Shown: in pieces, positions 51,647 through 61,200 of the stretch
How the letters are laid out: the number at the start of each line of letters is the position of its first letter
Numbering within the stretch: position 1 is the stretch's first letter
Position numbers and translations under genes: made by a program
The notes under the pieces: generated by a model
Seen by the model: the letters and a program-made list of their open reading frames with translations, nothing else
What the model was told of the DNA's origin: nothing
Databases searched by the model: none
NCBI RefSeq assembly: GCF_900086725.1
Contig: NZ_LT574838.1
Location: 1,127,617-1,191,616, forward strand
Direction of reading: 5' to 3'
DNA from: Bariatricus massiliensis
Lineage (GTDB): Bacteria > Bacillota > Clostridia > Lachnospirales > Lachnospiraceae
Length of the DNA stretch: 64,000 nt

Positions 51647-52669
51647 TTAATACTTTCTCACGGTCAATGCTTCATCCAAATCCATGGATGTATCGAAATA
51701 CGCCTCATCTACATATTGCTTTTTATCCAGCGACACTCCCGAATCCAGCTTCTGTATAATCTCAGCTATCTTAGGGCCATACAGTGGGTTACACTCAACG
51801 GCCGCGTTCAATTCCCCCGCCTTCATGGCCTCTAATTCCTTCTTGCCGGCGCCGTAGGAAATCACTATAATATCCCCCTTCGGCCCGCAAGTCTTTCCTG
51901 CATCTTTAATCGCCTCTATAGCCCCGAATGCCATCTCATCATTTTCAGCAATCACTACATCTATATTGGAATGTGTCTCCAGAAACAGCGCCATGACCTC
52001 TTTGCCTGTTTTCTTTGATGCCTCTCCGGTCTGCTGCGCCAGCATTATCCAATTGGGATTATCCTGTATCGCCTTCATAAACCCTTCTGTCCTCTCGGTC
52101 TGTGCCAGCGTTCCAATAGGGCCTTGAATGGTGGTCAGATTGATTTCCTCTTCGGTGCGCTCCTGCTCCTCCAGATACTGCTCCAGCCAATCCGCGGCCA
52201 TCTTGCCCTCTTTCGTAAAATCACTGCCAAGCCAGCACTCGTATAAAGAATCGTCTTCTTCGATTGGGTTGTTGATGATAATCACGGGGATATTCGCTTC
52301 CTTAATCTCCTTGAGCACGGTATCCCATCCTGTCTCAACCACAGGGCTCAACACGATATAATCCACGTCCTTCTTAACAAATTCCCTCAGGGCCTCAATC
52401 TGCCGTTCTTGATCCTCCTGCGCATCTTCCAATATAAGTTCATATCCATTCTCTTCTATTAAAGTACTCTTCAATGATTCGGTGTTGGCCGTACGCCAAT
52501 CAGACTCCGGCCCTCCCTGAGAAAACCCGACCGTTATCAAATAGTCAAACTCATCCTCCAACACATTATAATTGGACGTTTTTTTCTCCCCGCACCCAAT
52601 CAGGGTAAACACTGCCACAGCCGAACAAAGCAATGTCTTCCACAACTTTTTATTCATATCCGCTTTCAT
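51647..52669 (-). CDS. Orphan sugar-binding lipoprotein (YtfQ/RbsB-like)
   Basis: 340 residues. Signal peptide ending in a lipobox at Cys26 (LIGC), then a type I binding fold: ITVGFSQGGPESDWRTANTE (like YtfQ galactofuranose-binding proteins), YIVLSPVVETGWDTVLKEI, PVIIINNPI, IAENDEMAFGAIEAIKDAG and AVECNPLYGPK. No permease or ATPase lies beside it, so it may feed another importer or serve a sensor. ATG at 52669 is close to AAGGAGG; ATG at 52657 is an alternative. Gap to the permease gene is 8 nt. Confidence 0.88.
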   Translation of the reverse strand: MKADMNKKLWKTLLCSAVAVFTLIGCGEKKTSNYNVLEDEFDYLITVGFSQGGPESDWRTANTESLKSTLIEENGYELILEDAQEDQERQIEALREFVKKDVDYIVLSPVVETGWDTVLKEIKEANIPVIIINNPIEEDDSLYECWLGSDFTKEGKMAADWLEQYLEEQERTEEEINLTTIQGPIGTLAQTERTEGFMKAIQDNPNWIMLAQQTGEASKKTGKEVMALFLETHSNIDVVIAENDEMAFGAIEAIKDAGKTCGPKGDIIVISYGAGKKELEAMKAGELNAAVECNPLYGPKIAEIIQKLDSGVSLDKKQYVDEAYFDTSMDLDEALTVRKY

Positions 52670-52677
52670 ACACCTCC

Positions 52678-53931
52678 TTAGACATCGTTAGTCAGATGAA
52701 ACTTATCTAATATATAGAAGGAAAGACTCAGAATCATGCCGACGATACATGCCAGAACCATTCCCGTCAGCTCGATGTTGCCAATTTTAATAGCCGCACC
52801 GGAAAGCCCCGTGACAAAAATAACAGACGTCAGCATCAAGTTTCTGGATCTGCCGTAATCCACCTTCTCATCTACAAGAATACGGATTCCGGAAGTACCA
52901 ATCATACCGTAGAGCAGGAAAGAAATCCCACCGATGACAGGCCCAGGAATCGTACTAATCAGTGTGGACAGCTTACCGATAAACGAAACAATAATAGAAA
53001 GTATAGCGGCCCCGCCGATAACTCGGACACTATACACACCCGTCACTGCCATTACCCCAATATTTTCCCCGTATGTCGTAGTGGGAACTGATCCGATAAA
53101 ACCGGAAATCATAGTAGAAAAATTATCCGCAAACAAGGAACGGTGAAGTCCCGGATCCTTAATCAAATCTCTTCCGATAATCTTCCCTGTCACAATCTGG
53201 TGACCGATATGCTCCGACGCAATCACAAGAATAACCGGCAAAATAATGACTATAGCCTCCAACTTGAACTTCGGCGCAGAAAAATTCGGCAACGCAAAGA
53301 CAGGAGCCGCCGCCACCTCGCTAAAATCCACGATTCCACACAAAAGAGCCGCCACATAACCCGAAATGACCGCAATCAATATGGGAATCACCGACAAAAA
53401 CTTCCGGAACAAAATCGAGCCAAACACAGCGACCCCCGCTGTCACCAAAAATACAATCACTTTCCTAGAATCTATCTGCTCATCCAAAAGTCCTGCATTG
53501 CCTGCAGCGCTCCCTGCCAATTCCAGCCCGATAAGAGCCACAACCGGCCCCATCGCTGCGGGCGGCAGTACAATATCAATCCAGTCAGAACCAAACTTAT
53601 AAATAATTAGTGCCAGGATACATCCGCAGAATCCAACCGCCACAAATCCTCCCAGCGCATATTCGTATCCCCACTTCGCAATCACGATACCTGCAGGCGC
53701 CAAAAATGCAAAACTTGAGCCCAGATAAGCCGGTGCTTTCGCTTTCGTAATCAAAATGAACAGCAAAGTCCCCACACCATTCATGAACAATACAACCGCC
53801 GGATTAATCCCAAAAATAAACGGAACCAGTACGGATGCGCCAAACATGGCAAACATATGCTGAATGCTCAGCGGTATCAATAGCTTTGCCGGCACCTTGT
53901 CCTCAACCTGAATAATCTTACGTCCTTCCAT
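52678..53931 (-). CDS. Uracil/xanthine permease (NCS2 family, UraA-like)
   Basis: 417 residues with about 12-14 helices. LLIPLSIQHMFAMFGASVLVPFIFG at the N-terminus and VIVIASEHIGHQIVTGKIIGRDL-like central segment (ILVIASEHIGHQ) contain the substrate-binding Glu of uracil permeases; NFSTMISGFIGSVPTTTYGENIGV holds the second binding Glu. Start after GGAGGACAAGTTAAG. Proton-coupled uptake of uracil is most likely. First gene of an operon with an orphan sugar-binding protein and rpiB. Confidence 0.93.
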   Translation of the reverse strand: MEGRKIIQVEDKVPAKLLIPLSIQHMFAMFGASVLVPFIFGINPAVVLFMNGVGTLLFILITKAKAPAYLGSSFAFLAPAGIVIAKWGYEYALGGFVAVGFCGCILALIIYKFGSDWIDIVLPPAAMGPVVALIGLELAGSAAGNAGLLDEQIDSRKVIVFLVTAGVAVFGSILFRKFLSVIPILIAVISGYVAALLCGIVDFSEVAAAPVFALPNFSAPKFKLEAIVIILPVILVIASEHIGHQIVTGKIIGRDLIKDPGLHRSLFADNFSTMISGFIGSVPTTTYGENIGVMAVTGVYSVRVIGGAAILSIIVSFIGKLSTLISTIPGPVIGGISFLLYGMIGTSGIRILVDEKVDYGRSRNLMLTSVIFVTGLSGAAIKIGNIELTGMVLACIVGMILSLSFYILDKFHLTNDV

Positions 53932-54183
53932 CTTAACTTGTCCTCCTCATGCTCTCATAAAAATAAACCACAGGCAGTCCATATCCCCTAACCCGGTTTT
54001 GCCCGCCGCTTATTTTAGTATATCATATTTTTTGTTCAAATACAGTACCGTGTCCCTCAATATTATTTGTCAGTTTTTTTACACTTCTTCTATTTATTTT
54101 CTGTTATTTCCATAGTATAATAGCTTATAAGAGGATGAAATCTATAGATTGTTCTCGCATACATTAAAGGAGGTAATAGGAAA

Positions 54184-54945
54184 ATGGGATTATTAGAAGG
54201 TAATGTAACAATTATCACAGGCGGTGGCCGTGGTATCGGGTATGGCATCGCACGTGCCTTTGCCAAACAGGGGTCAAACCTTACGATCTGTGGTCGTACA
54301 GAATCCACACTGCTTCATGCCAAAGAAGAATTAGAGAAAGAATTTGACGTTGAAGTACTTTGTGTGGCCGCCGACGGCTCTGATGAAGCACAGGTGCAAA
54401 ATGTCGTAGATAAGACTATTGAAAAATATGGAAAGATTAATACAATGGTCAACAATGCCCAAGTTTCTAAATCCGGCGTGTTACTGGCCGATCATACCAA
54501 GGAAGATTTTGATTTAGCAATATATTCAGGACTGTACGCCACCTTTTTCTATATGAAAGCATGTTTCCCCTATCTAAAGGAAACGAAAGGCTCAGTTGTA
54601 AACTTTGCGTCCGGAGCCGGCCTCTTCGGCAAACCCGGCCAATCTTCTTATGCGGCGGCAAAAGAAGGAATCCGTGGTCTTACCCGTGTAGCCGCTACTG
54701 AGTGGGGCGAGTTCGGAGTTCGCGCCAACTGTGTATGCCCTCTGGCCATGACAGAAGGTCTGGTGAAATGGAAAGCAGAATATCCACAATTGTTCGAGCA
54801 GACGATCAAGGGAATTCCACTGCAGCGTTTCGGTGATCCTGAGACAGATATCGGTTCCGTAGCAGTATTCCTCGCATCCGATTTGGCTGCCTATGTATCG
54901 GGTGAGACTATCACTTGTCAGGGCGGAAGCGGACTGAGGCCGTAA
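54184..54945 (+). CDS. Short-chain dehydrogenase resembling 12-alpha-hydroxysteroid dehydrogenase
   Basis: 253 residues. Cofactor loop TGGGRGIG (12-19), Arg38 in CGRTE suggests NADP(H), NNAQ (90-93) replaces the usual NNAG, and the catalytic triad is Ser143, Tyr156, Lys160. NNAQ together with IYSGLYATFFYMKACFPYLK, FASGAGLFG, YAAAKEGIRGL and a C-terminal GGSGLRP closely recalls, from memory, the clostridial NADP-dependent 12-alpha-hydroxysteroid dehydrogenase. It would then oxidise the 12-hydroxyl of cholate or deoxycholate. Monocistronic, plus strand, with AAAGGAGG and a TATAAT at 54116-54121. Other SDR activities cannot be excluded. Confidence 0.85.
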   Translation: MGLLEGNVTIITGGGRGIGYGIARAFAKQGSNLTICGRTESTLLHAKEELEKEFDVEVLCVAADGSDEAQVQNVVDKTIEKYGKINTMVNNAQVSKSGVLLADHTKEDFDLAIYSGLYATFFYMKACFPYLKETKGSVVNFASGAGLFGKPGQSSYAAAKEGIRGLTRVAATEWGEFGVRANCVCPLAMTEGLVKWKAEYPQLFEQTIKGIPLQRFGDPETDIGSVAVFLASDLAAYVSGETITCQGGSGLRP

Positions 54946-54962
54946 TTTTTCAATAATAAAAC

Positions 54963-54993
54963 TAGCCGCAGGCTCCCCAAAAGTCTGCGGCTA
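54963..54993. terminator. Bidirectional terminator between SDR and GH43 genes
   Basis: Stem TAGCCGCAG/CTGCGGCTA, 13-nt loop, with T-rich flank on each strand (CATTTTTTC on plus, GTTTTATT on minus). Serves the convergent SDR and GH43 genes. Confidence 0.85.
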
Positions 54994-55012
54994 ATCTCAT
55001 TTTTTCTCTCTT

Positions 55013-58000
55013 TTATCTTTTTCTCTTTTTGTATCCGACAGCTCCGGCCAAACCAATCGATGCTATCACAAGTACTACCCATACGCCTGTATTCACTGTA
55101 TCGCCGGTCTGTACCTTATCCGTCGTGCCATTTCCCGGTTTTTGATTCCCCTCTCCTAACGGTTTCTCTGTTCCCGGTTTTTCGTTCCCCGGTCCATCCG
55201 GATCTACTGGTTTATCAGGCTCAGAGATGCCTTTCACTACTATCACATCAATTTCAGCTTCAATGCCTTCTGGATTCTCTACTCCTTCCGTCAGCACCAG
55301 CTCACCGGTAAGAGTGGCCTTGCCCTCTCTATCCTTGACATACCCCTCTTCTTTCCAGCTAACTTCTAGCTGGCGCTCTTCCCCATTTTCCAATAACGCT
55401 GTCACAGAATGCGGAAGCTTCAAATCCTTAAATACAGTCCCAATTTTGACTTCCAGTCCTTCCGGCTTTGTCACACCAGTAATTTTAAGCGGCATCTCCG
55501 GCTCTTCTGTCTGTCCGGGGAATACTTCCTCGAACTTCCATGCATCCTTCCACTCCATAGTCATAGCCTTTGCCTCAGCGTCAAATTCCAACGGAAGCCA
55601 GATATATCGTGAATCCTTCAAATCATTGGGAATCCATCTGTCGCCGATATAGACATACTGTCCGGGAATCTTATTTCCCTCGGTGTCCCTCACCGGAAGT
55701 ATAAAGGTGCTCTGGCTGTGAAATGTAGTGCCCCTGTTCGGATCCGAGACCGGATTCCCTGAAAGGTCATAATCACCCACACAGAACGTCTGGTTTTCAG
55801 CCCAATCGGTAGACATGATATCGCCCTTCACCCATGACCACTTGCACGGATTCGGATTCCAGCCTGACTGTCCCGATGTCACCATGTAATAGGTGTCTCC
55901 CTCTTGGAAAACAGCCGGTGCTTCTCGGTAGTGTCCCGGGAACACTTTCACCCAATCCTTGCCTTCTTCTGTTCCCGCCACATCAGTATACTCTTCATTC
56001 AGCCTGTGTATAATAGTAGTTGCATTCTCCTCTGACGCATAAATCAAATATCCCGTACCGTCGTCATCCACAAATACATTCATATCCCTAAGCATGCCCG
56101 CGTCTGTCGGGTTATCCGGCAGTAATCTCTTCGTTCCGAGGAACTTAAAAGGTCCTATCGGAGAATCACTGACTGCCACGCCGCCCATTGCATCATAATA
56201 CTGACCTGCTGCCGGTCCGTCCTGATGCCACCACATCACATACTTTCCGGTGGACTCATTGTACATTACCTTCGGTCTTTCCACTACCTTATTCCAGTTG
56301 AAGTTCAAGTACAATGCTCTTTTATCCTCATAGCTCATTCCCTCATAGAGGGCATTTGCCTCCTCGATAAATTCCGGAGTTGAATACTGTGAAAGTGTAG
56401 GGAACGGCGCTTTTGCAACAACCGGTCCCCCTCCACCCGAGGTGTATCCCGGGAATTCCTGCAGAGGGCTGTTCTTATATTCCTCTGTTTCCTCTGATAA
56501 ATACAGCGGGTAGTCATCACTTGGCTCACTGCCGTCTACTAACTGCGGATTATTGAATACAGGGAACACAACACCCTCATTTTTCCAGTTATATAAATCT
56601 TTTGAGGAGTAGCAGGAAACACCCACTGCTGGATTGCCGCTGGTCGCTCCTGTATTTACATTGTCTGTACCTTTGTGGTCTCCATACCAATAATAAGTTT
56701 TTGTCTTTTCGTCATAATTAATATTACCACTGTGGGCCTGAATCACTGCCCCATCGGTATCCAGCCACACTTCTCCGCTTTTAATCTCTGTTACATTGCC
56801 CACGTTGGTGTACAAGTCCACCAGTTTTTGCAACTCTTTTTCAATCAGTACTACAGATTCCGGGGTAAATGTCTCGCCTTCCACTTCACTGAGCTTCTTC
56901 TCAATCGCATCCACCACGGCCGGTTTATCGGACGCTTCTTTAATCTCCTTAAGTTCCGTGATAAGCTCTGCAATTCTCCCTTGCCCGTCATCCACGTCGG
57001 CGCCCTGACCGAACTGCATCTCGGCACAGCCAATAGTATTGCCATCACCACCTATGGAGAATGCCTGCAGCGCTATATAACGTGCATTCACCGGACGAAA
57101 GCTTGAGACATAATCATCCATAGAAGTTACATCCCAAAGTCCTGTCGCCATATACTCAAAATGTTCATCTAAAAATTCTTGTTCACCGGTAACATCAACA
57201 CCCTCCAGATTCTCATTACTTGTCCAGATTCTATGGCGCTTCACTCTTCCATTCTGACTATCCTGCCTTGGTGTGTAGGTAATCTTAGAAAGATTGGAAA
57301 CCGTTTTCCCTAAATCAAACACAAGATAATCGCCGGCTTCAAAATAAAAAGATTCATCCGCCCAGCTTGACTCAAAAAATGTGCTCTTATCCCCATCAAG
57401 CATCTTGGCGCTTTCGTAGCCGGACGCCTCGCTGGGAACATATTTGACCGAAACTTTCAGTTCTAACTCCCCGGCGATTGCCCGCTCCAGACTCCCAATG
57501 TGAACAGCCGTATCCTCATTTGCCAGAACCTCAAACTGCGCAATGTCAGCCTCTGCCCTATCTATCTTCTCCTGAAGCTGTGCTTTGTAATCCGCATCCT
57601 CGGACTCCGCTAATTTCTCCTTTGCCGCTTCAATCAGTGCAGCCAGCTGGTCCTGTCCTGAGACAACACCCTCTTGAACTCCCACATTGAACTCGGCACA
57701 GGTCGTAGTGTGCTTGGTCTCACCGCCACTTACGTTAATGGATGTATCCCACACACGCAGGGTAATATACTGTGCCTTCCGGGATGCAAATGTGGCGAAT
57801 TTGTCTTCATTATCACCTCTGTCCGTGTCCGAGAACTCCCAGTAGCCTCCCGCTGCCACTTTCATAGCATCCTTGCTCTCTCCGGTAAGAATTTGATACT
57901 TTTTCACCTTTCCGTTAATGTCATCCTGTCTGGGGGTATATTTCACCTGACTGACATTGTCTTTTAACTCTCCCAGATTGATTGTGAAAACATCCGCCGG

Positions 58001-58234
58001 GTATTCGTCCCCTGGTCCTGTCCAATCTGTACTCCAGAGAGTATTTTTATCCCCGTCAAGAATGTTGGCAATCGGTGTGCTTGCATGCTGGCTTATACAA
58101 TCTTCAACAGACATCTGAGCCTGTTCCAGCCAGCTCACCCCCTCCTCCGCTTTCACGGAGGAGCTCGGGGGCAGAGTACTCAGGGCTAACGCTAGACCAA
58201 GTACCAGCACATTGATTTTTCTTAAAGTTTTCAT
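55013..58234 (-). CDS. Cell-wall-anchored GH43 glycosidase with two F5/8 domains (exo-galactanase-like)
   Basis: 1073 residues from the ATG at 58234, which overlaps the GH2 stop as ATGA. Order: signal peptide (about 1-30), F5/8 type C domain (about 35-180), helical linker, second F5/8 domain (about 255-410), GH43 five-bladed propeller (about 480-890), bacterial Ig-like domain (about 915-1000), Pro-rich linker, sorting signal VQTGD, membrane helix and KKRKR. The propeller begins with WLDTDGAVIQAHSGNI and YYWYGDHKG, typical of the GH43 subfamily 24 exo-beta-1,3-galactanases, and contains ERPKVMYNESTGKYVMWWH. Likely removes galactose from arabinogalactan side chains outside the cell. Confidence 0.85.
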   Translation of the reverse strand: MKTLRKINVLVLGLALALSTLPPSSSVKAEEGVSWLEQAQMSVEDCISQHASTPIANILDGDKNTLWSTDWTGPGDEYPADVFTINLGELKDNVSQVKYTPRQDDINGKVKKYQILTGESKDAMKVAAGGYWEFSDTDRGDNEDKFATFASRKAQYITLRVWDTSINVSGGETKHTTTCAEFNVGVQEGVVSGQDQLAALIEAAKEKLAESEDADYKAQLQEKIDRAEADIAQFEVLANEDTAVHIGSLERAIAGELELKVSVKYVPSEASGYESAKMLDGDKSTFFESSWADESFYFEAGDYLVFDLGKTVSNLSKITYTPRQDSQNGRVKRHRIWTSNENLEGVDVTGEQEFLDEHFEYMATGLWDVTSMDDYVSSFRPVNARYIALQAFSIGGDGNTIGCAEMQFGQGADVDDGQGRIAELITELKEIKEASDKPAVVDAIEKKLSEVEGETFTPESVVLIEKELQKLVDLYTNVGNVTEIKSGEVWLDTDGAVIQAHSGNINYDEKTKTYYWYGDHKGTDNVNTGATSGNPAVGVSCYSSKDLYNWKNEGVVFPVFNNPQLVDGSEPSDDYPLYLSEETEEYKNSPLQEFPGYTSGGGGPVVAKAPFPTLSQYSTPEFIEEANALYEGMSYEDKRALYLNFNWNKVVERPKVMYNESTGKYVMWWHQDGPAAGQYYDAMGGVAVSDSPIGPFKFLGTKRLLPDNPTDAGMLRDMNVFVDDDGTGYLIYASEENATTIIHRLNEEYTDVAGTEEGKDWVKVFPGHYREAPAVFQEGDTYYMVTSGQSGWNPNPCKWSWVKGDIMSTDWAENQTFCVGDYDLSGNPVSDPNRGTTFHSQSTFILPVRDTEGNKIPGQYVYIGDRWIPNDLKDSRYIWLPLEFDAEAKAMTMEWKDAWKFEEVFPGQTEEPEMPLKITGVTKPEGLEVKIGTVFKDLKLPHSVTALLENGEERQLEVSWKEEGYVKDREGKATLTGELVLTEGVENPEGIEAEIDVIVVKGISEPDKPVDPDGPGNEKPGTEKPLGEGNQKPGNGTTDKVQTGDTVNTGVWVVLVIASIGLAGAVGYKKRKR

Positions 58235-61200
58235 CTTTTTCGTCCCCTTCTCTTCTTTGTAATACAAACGCCCACAATACCACCGAATGCCAGCACAAGA
58301 ATAACTGCCCACAAATCCATATTGGCACTATCGCCCGTCTCTACCTTGTCTGTCTTATTTCCATTGCCCGGTTTCTGCTCCTGATTACCGTCTGAAGTTC
58401 CCGGTTTGTCTGGAGTATCTGGCTTATCCGGATCTACCGGCTTGTCAGGGTCTATCGGCTTATCGGGCTCTATCGGCTTGTCAGGGTCCTCACCCTCCTT
58501 GACAATCTTAATCTCCACCGTGTCCGTTATTTCCGGATTAGACTTTAAGGCTGCCCTAACATATACTGTGCCTTCTGCGGACGGCTTCAGCACTCCGCTT
58601 ATAGATACCTTCGCAAGAGCGGATTTTTCTCCATTCTCATCCAAAACTGACCAGCGGACCTTCGTATCATTTGCATTTTCTGGCTGATAGGAAATTCCCA
58701 ATTCCAGCGTGCTTCCAAGCTCTACCGTAGTCTTATCATCCTTGGATACAATCTTGATACTCTCAGCGGGAATCTCTTTTTCATAGACGATGAACTCACT
58801 GAGCGCGATGCCCATGCCTTCCTGATGCTTCATGGTAATACGGATCTCTGATGTAGTAACCGCGTCAAAGGTGATAGTATTTGTCCCTTTGACAAACCCT
58901 GTTGTCATAGAAGGATTGCTCACCAGAACGTAATTATTCTCCTCATCCAGATACTCCACGATGACCTCCTGAGGCGCTTTACAGCCACTATCCTCAAAGA
59001 ATGGCAGTTCTACGGTATCTACAGTATAGGACTTGTCAAAGATTCCCATAATTTCTGCTGGATTCGGATAATTACCACTGGTATTCCAGTCTGTCCATGA
59101 ACGAGATGGCGTTTCCACATCTATACGCCCGTCGTTCAGCTCCAATGCACGGTCCTGCGGATTATTGTCATATCCAATCTGACATGTAATTGTATTTTCT
59201 CCAAGCTTTACATTACCGCCGTTGGACTTCTCCACTACATTGTGACGGCTCTTGGTCTCTGTGCCGATGACTGACTCGTTAATCTGCTCTGCATTTACTT
59301 CAAACTGTGGGTCGAACTCATCAGAATTCATATAGTTGAGAATGGAATTCTTAAGCGCTCTCGCCTCAGGATAATCATTCTGTAACTGCTCTAGTCCCAT
59401 GGAGGAGACCATTAATTTACCTTCTCCTATTCTTGCCTCGTACAAAAGTCCCATCGTTCGGATTGTGGAGAAGCTGTCAAGCACCTGAACCAACGGCTGA
59501 ATCTTTGTGCCGTCCTCCTGCGTCAGATTCTCAAGCACCATTGGCCGTCCTAGTTTCGCCATAGGCCACCACTGATAATTGGAGTGGTACTCTGTCGGGA
59601 ATCCGTCAAATACCGGATGCTCCGGATCCATCAAAAGCCCCATGGACCCCGGCTGTGATTCGCTTACAAACTGGGAAGACCAGAATGCAGTTGTAAATGT
59701 TCCAGTAATACTATTTGGCAGCGCTGTTTTACTTGCATCCGGAGTAAGCAGGACTTTTCCGCCCTCTCCCAGAACATACATTGCTTCTTCATCAAGGAAC
59801 TCTGTAATGTACACATCGCCCTCCGACGCTTTTTCTCCTGACGGGTATACCCAGATATCATAATAATTCTCTACATCGCCCAGACCGATTGTAAGCTTCA
59901 GCTGTTTCGGCTCCTTGACACCCGCTAAAGAAATTGTAATCTCCTCCGCAGTCGTCACATCGCCCTGCTTAAACTCTACGTTGTCGGTTTTCCCTTCTGC
60001 GACTGTTGTTTTTCCGTCGCTTAGGCGGTAGAACATCTTCCCGCTCATATCGTCCGGCCCATAGTTGGCAAGCATTAGCTTACCCTTGAACTCTTCGTCA
60101 TTTGTCCACACAAACTTCTCTGTCTCCAAAAGCGCCGTCTCTGGACTGAAGAAGGTTGCAAATTCCTCTGGATTGGCAAAATCATACGGCTTCGCCTCTC
60201 CCAGTGCATTCATCATACCTACAAGGGCCGTGCTCTGACCACTGAAATCTTGAATTCCCAGCAGAGAGATTCCACTCATGTTCTTTGTGCGCAGCGCCGC
60301 CTCGATTTCCATTCTATACCCAATTCTTGAGAGCATTCCGCTGGCATCAATAAATTTCTTTGTTGTCTCGTCTGAAACTCCCTTTTCTGCCAGACGCGCC
60401 TCCACCAGCTGCAGATTACGCGGCTCCAGAACGCCTGTATACTTCTCAAGCTCTGTAAGCACGTCCGGGAATACTTGGAACTGGCCTACCTCAAAGCTGA
60501 ACGCCGGAACTCCTGATTCCTTTGCCGCACGCTGTATTGCGTCATTATAGTTTGCCGTGGACGCCGGTCGTGTCTGGTTGATGAATCCACTCATGCCCGC
60601 GTAAATTCCACGCATTGATGTACCGTTATACACCTGTCCTGTAAAGAAATCGGAATTTGACGTTGGCTTCGTGCTGCCGTAATCGCTGTTCGAGGCAAAG
60701 GAATAAAGCCTTGTGCTGTCCGCTTCCTTCAACTGGCCAATCAGCGCATCCGCATACTCATATCCGCCCCCCGCGAAATGCAGCTCATTACCGAATGTAA
60801 ACATGACAAATGACGGGTGGTTCGCATACTCCTTTATAATGGCATGCGCTTCTTTCGTAAAATATTCTTTCTCTGTATCGTCCCCAAACATGCTGCCCGG
60901 ATCCCAGCTGGAAAGCTCTGGCTGCAGATACATCCCCATTCTGTCCGCTACTCGGAACGCCGCATCCGGAGGACACCAGCTGTGAAAGCGCACAGAATTG
61001 ATTCCGAAGGACTGGTAGGAGGCAAATAATTTTTCCCAGCCCGCATCATCCATAGGCGCATACGCTGTCAGCGGAAATACTGCGCAGTTTGCTTCATTTC
61101 TGAGAAATACTTTCTTTCCGTTATTCATAAGCTGCTTTGTGTCCTTGTCCACCTCAAACACACGCATACCGAACTTTTCTTTTGCTTTCTCTCCGTTATC

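Noticed and set aside
54184..54945. BaiA-type 3-alpha-hydroxysteroid dehydrogenase or FabG
   Set aside because: The NNAQ motif and the segment around the catalytic Tyr resemble 12-alpha-HSDH rather than BaiA or FabG, and no bai or fab genes are adjacent.
58421..58492. CRISPR-like or satellite tandem repeats
   Set aside because: The 18-nt units are in frame and encode a Pro-rich wall-spanning linker of the GH2 protein.
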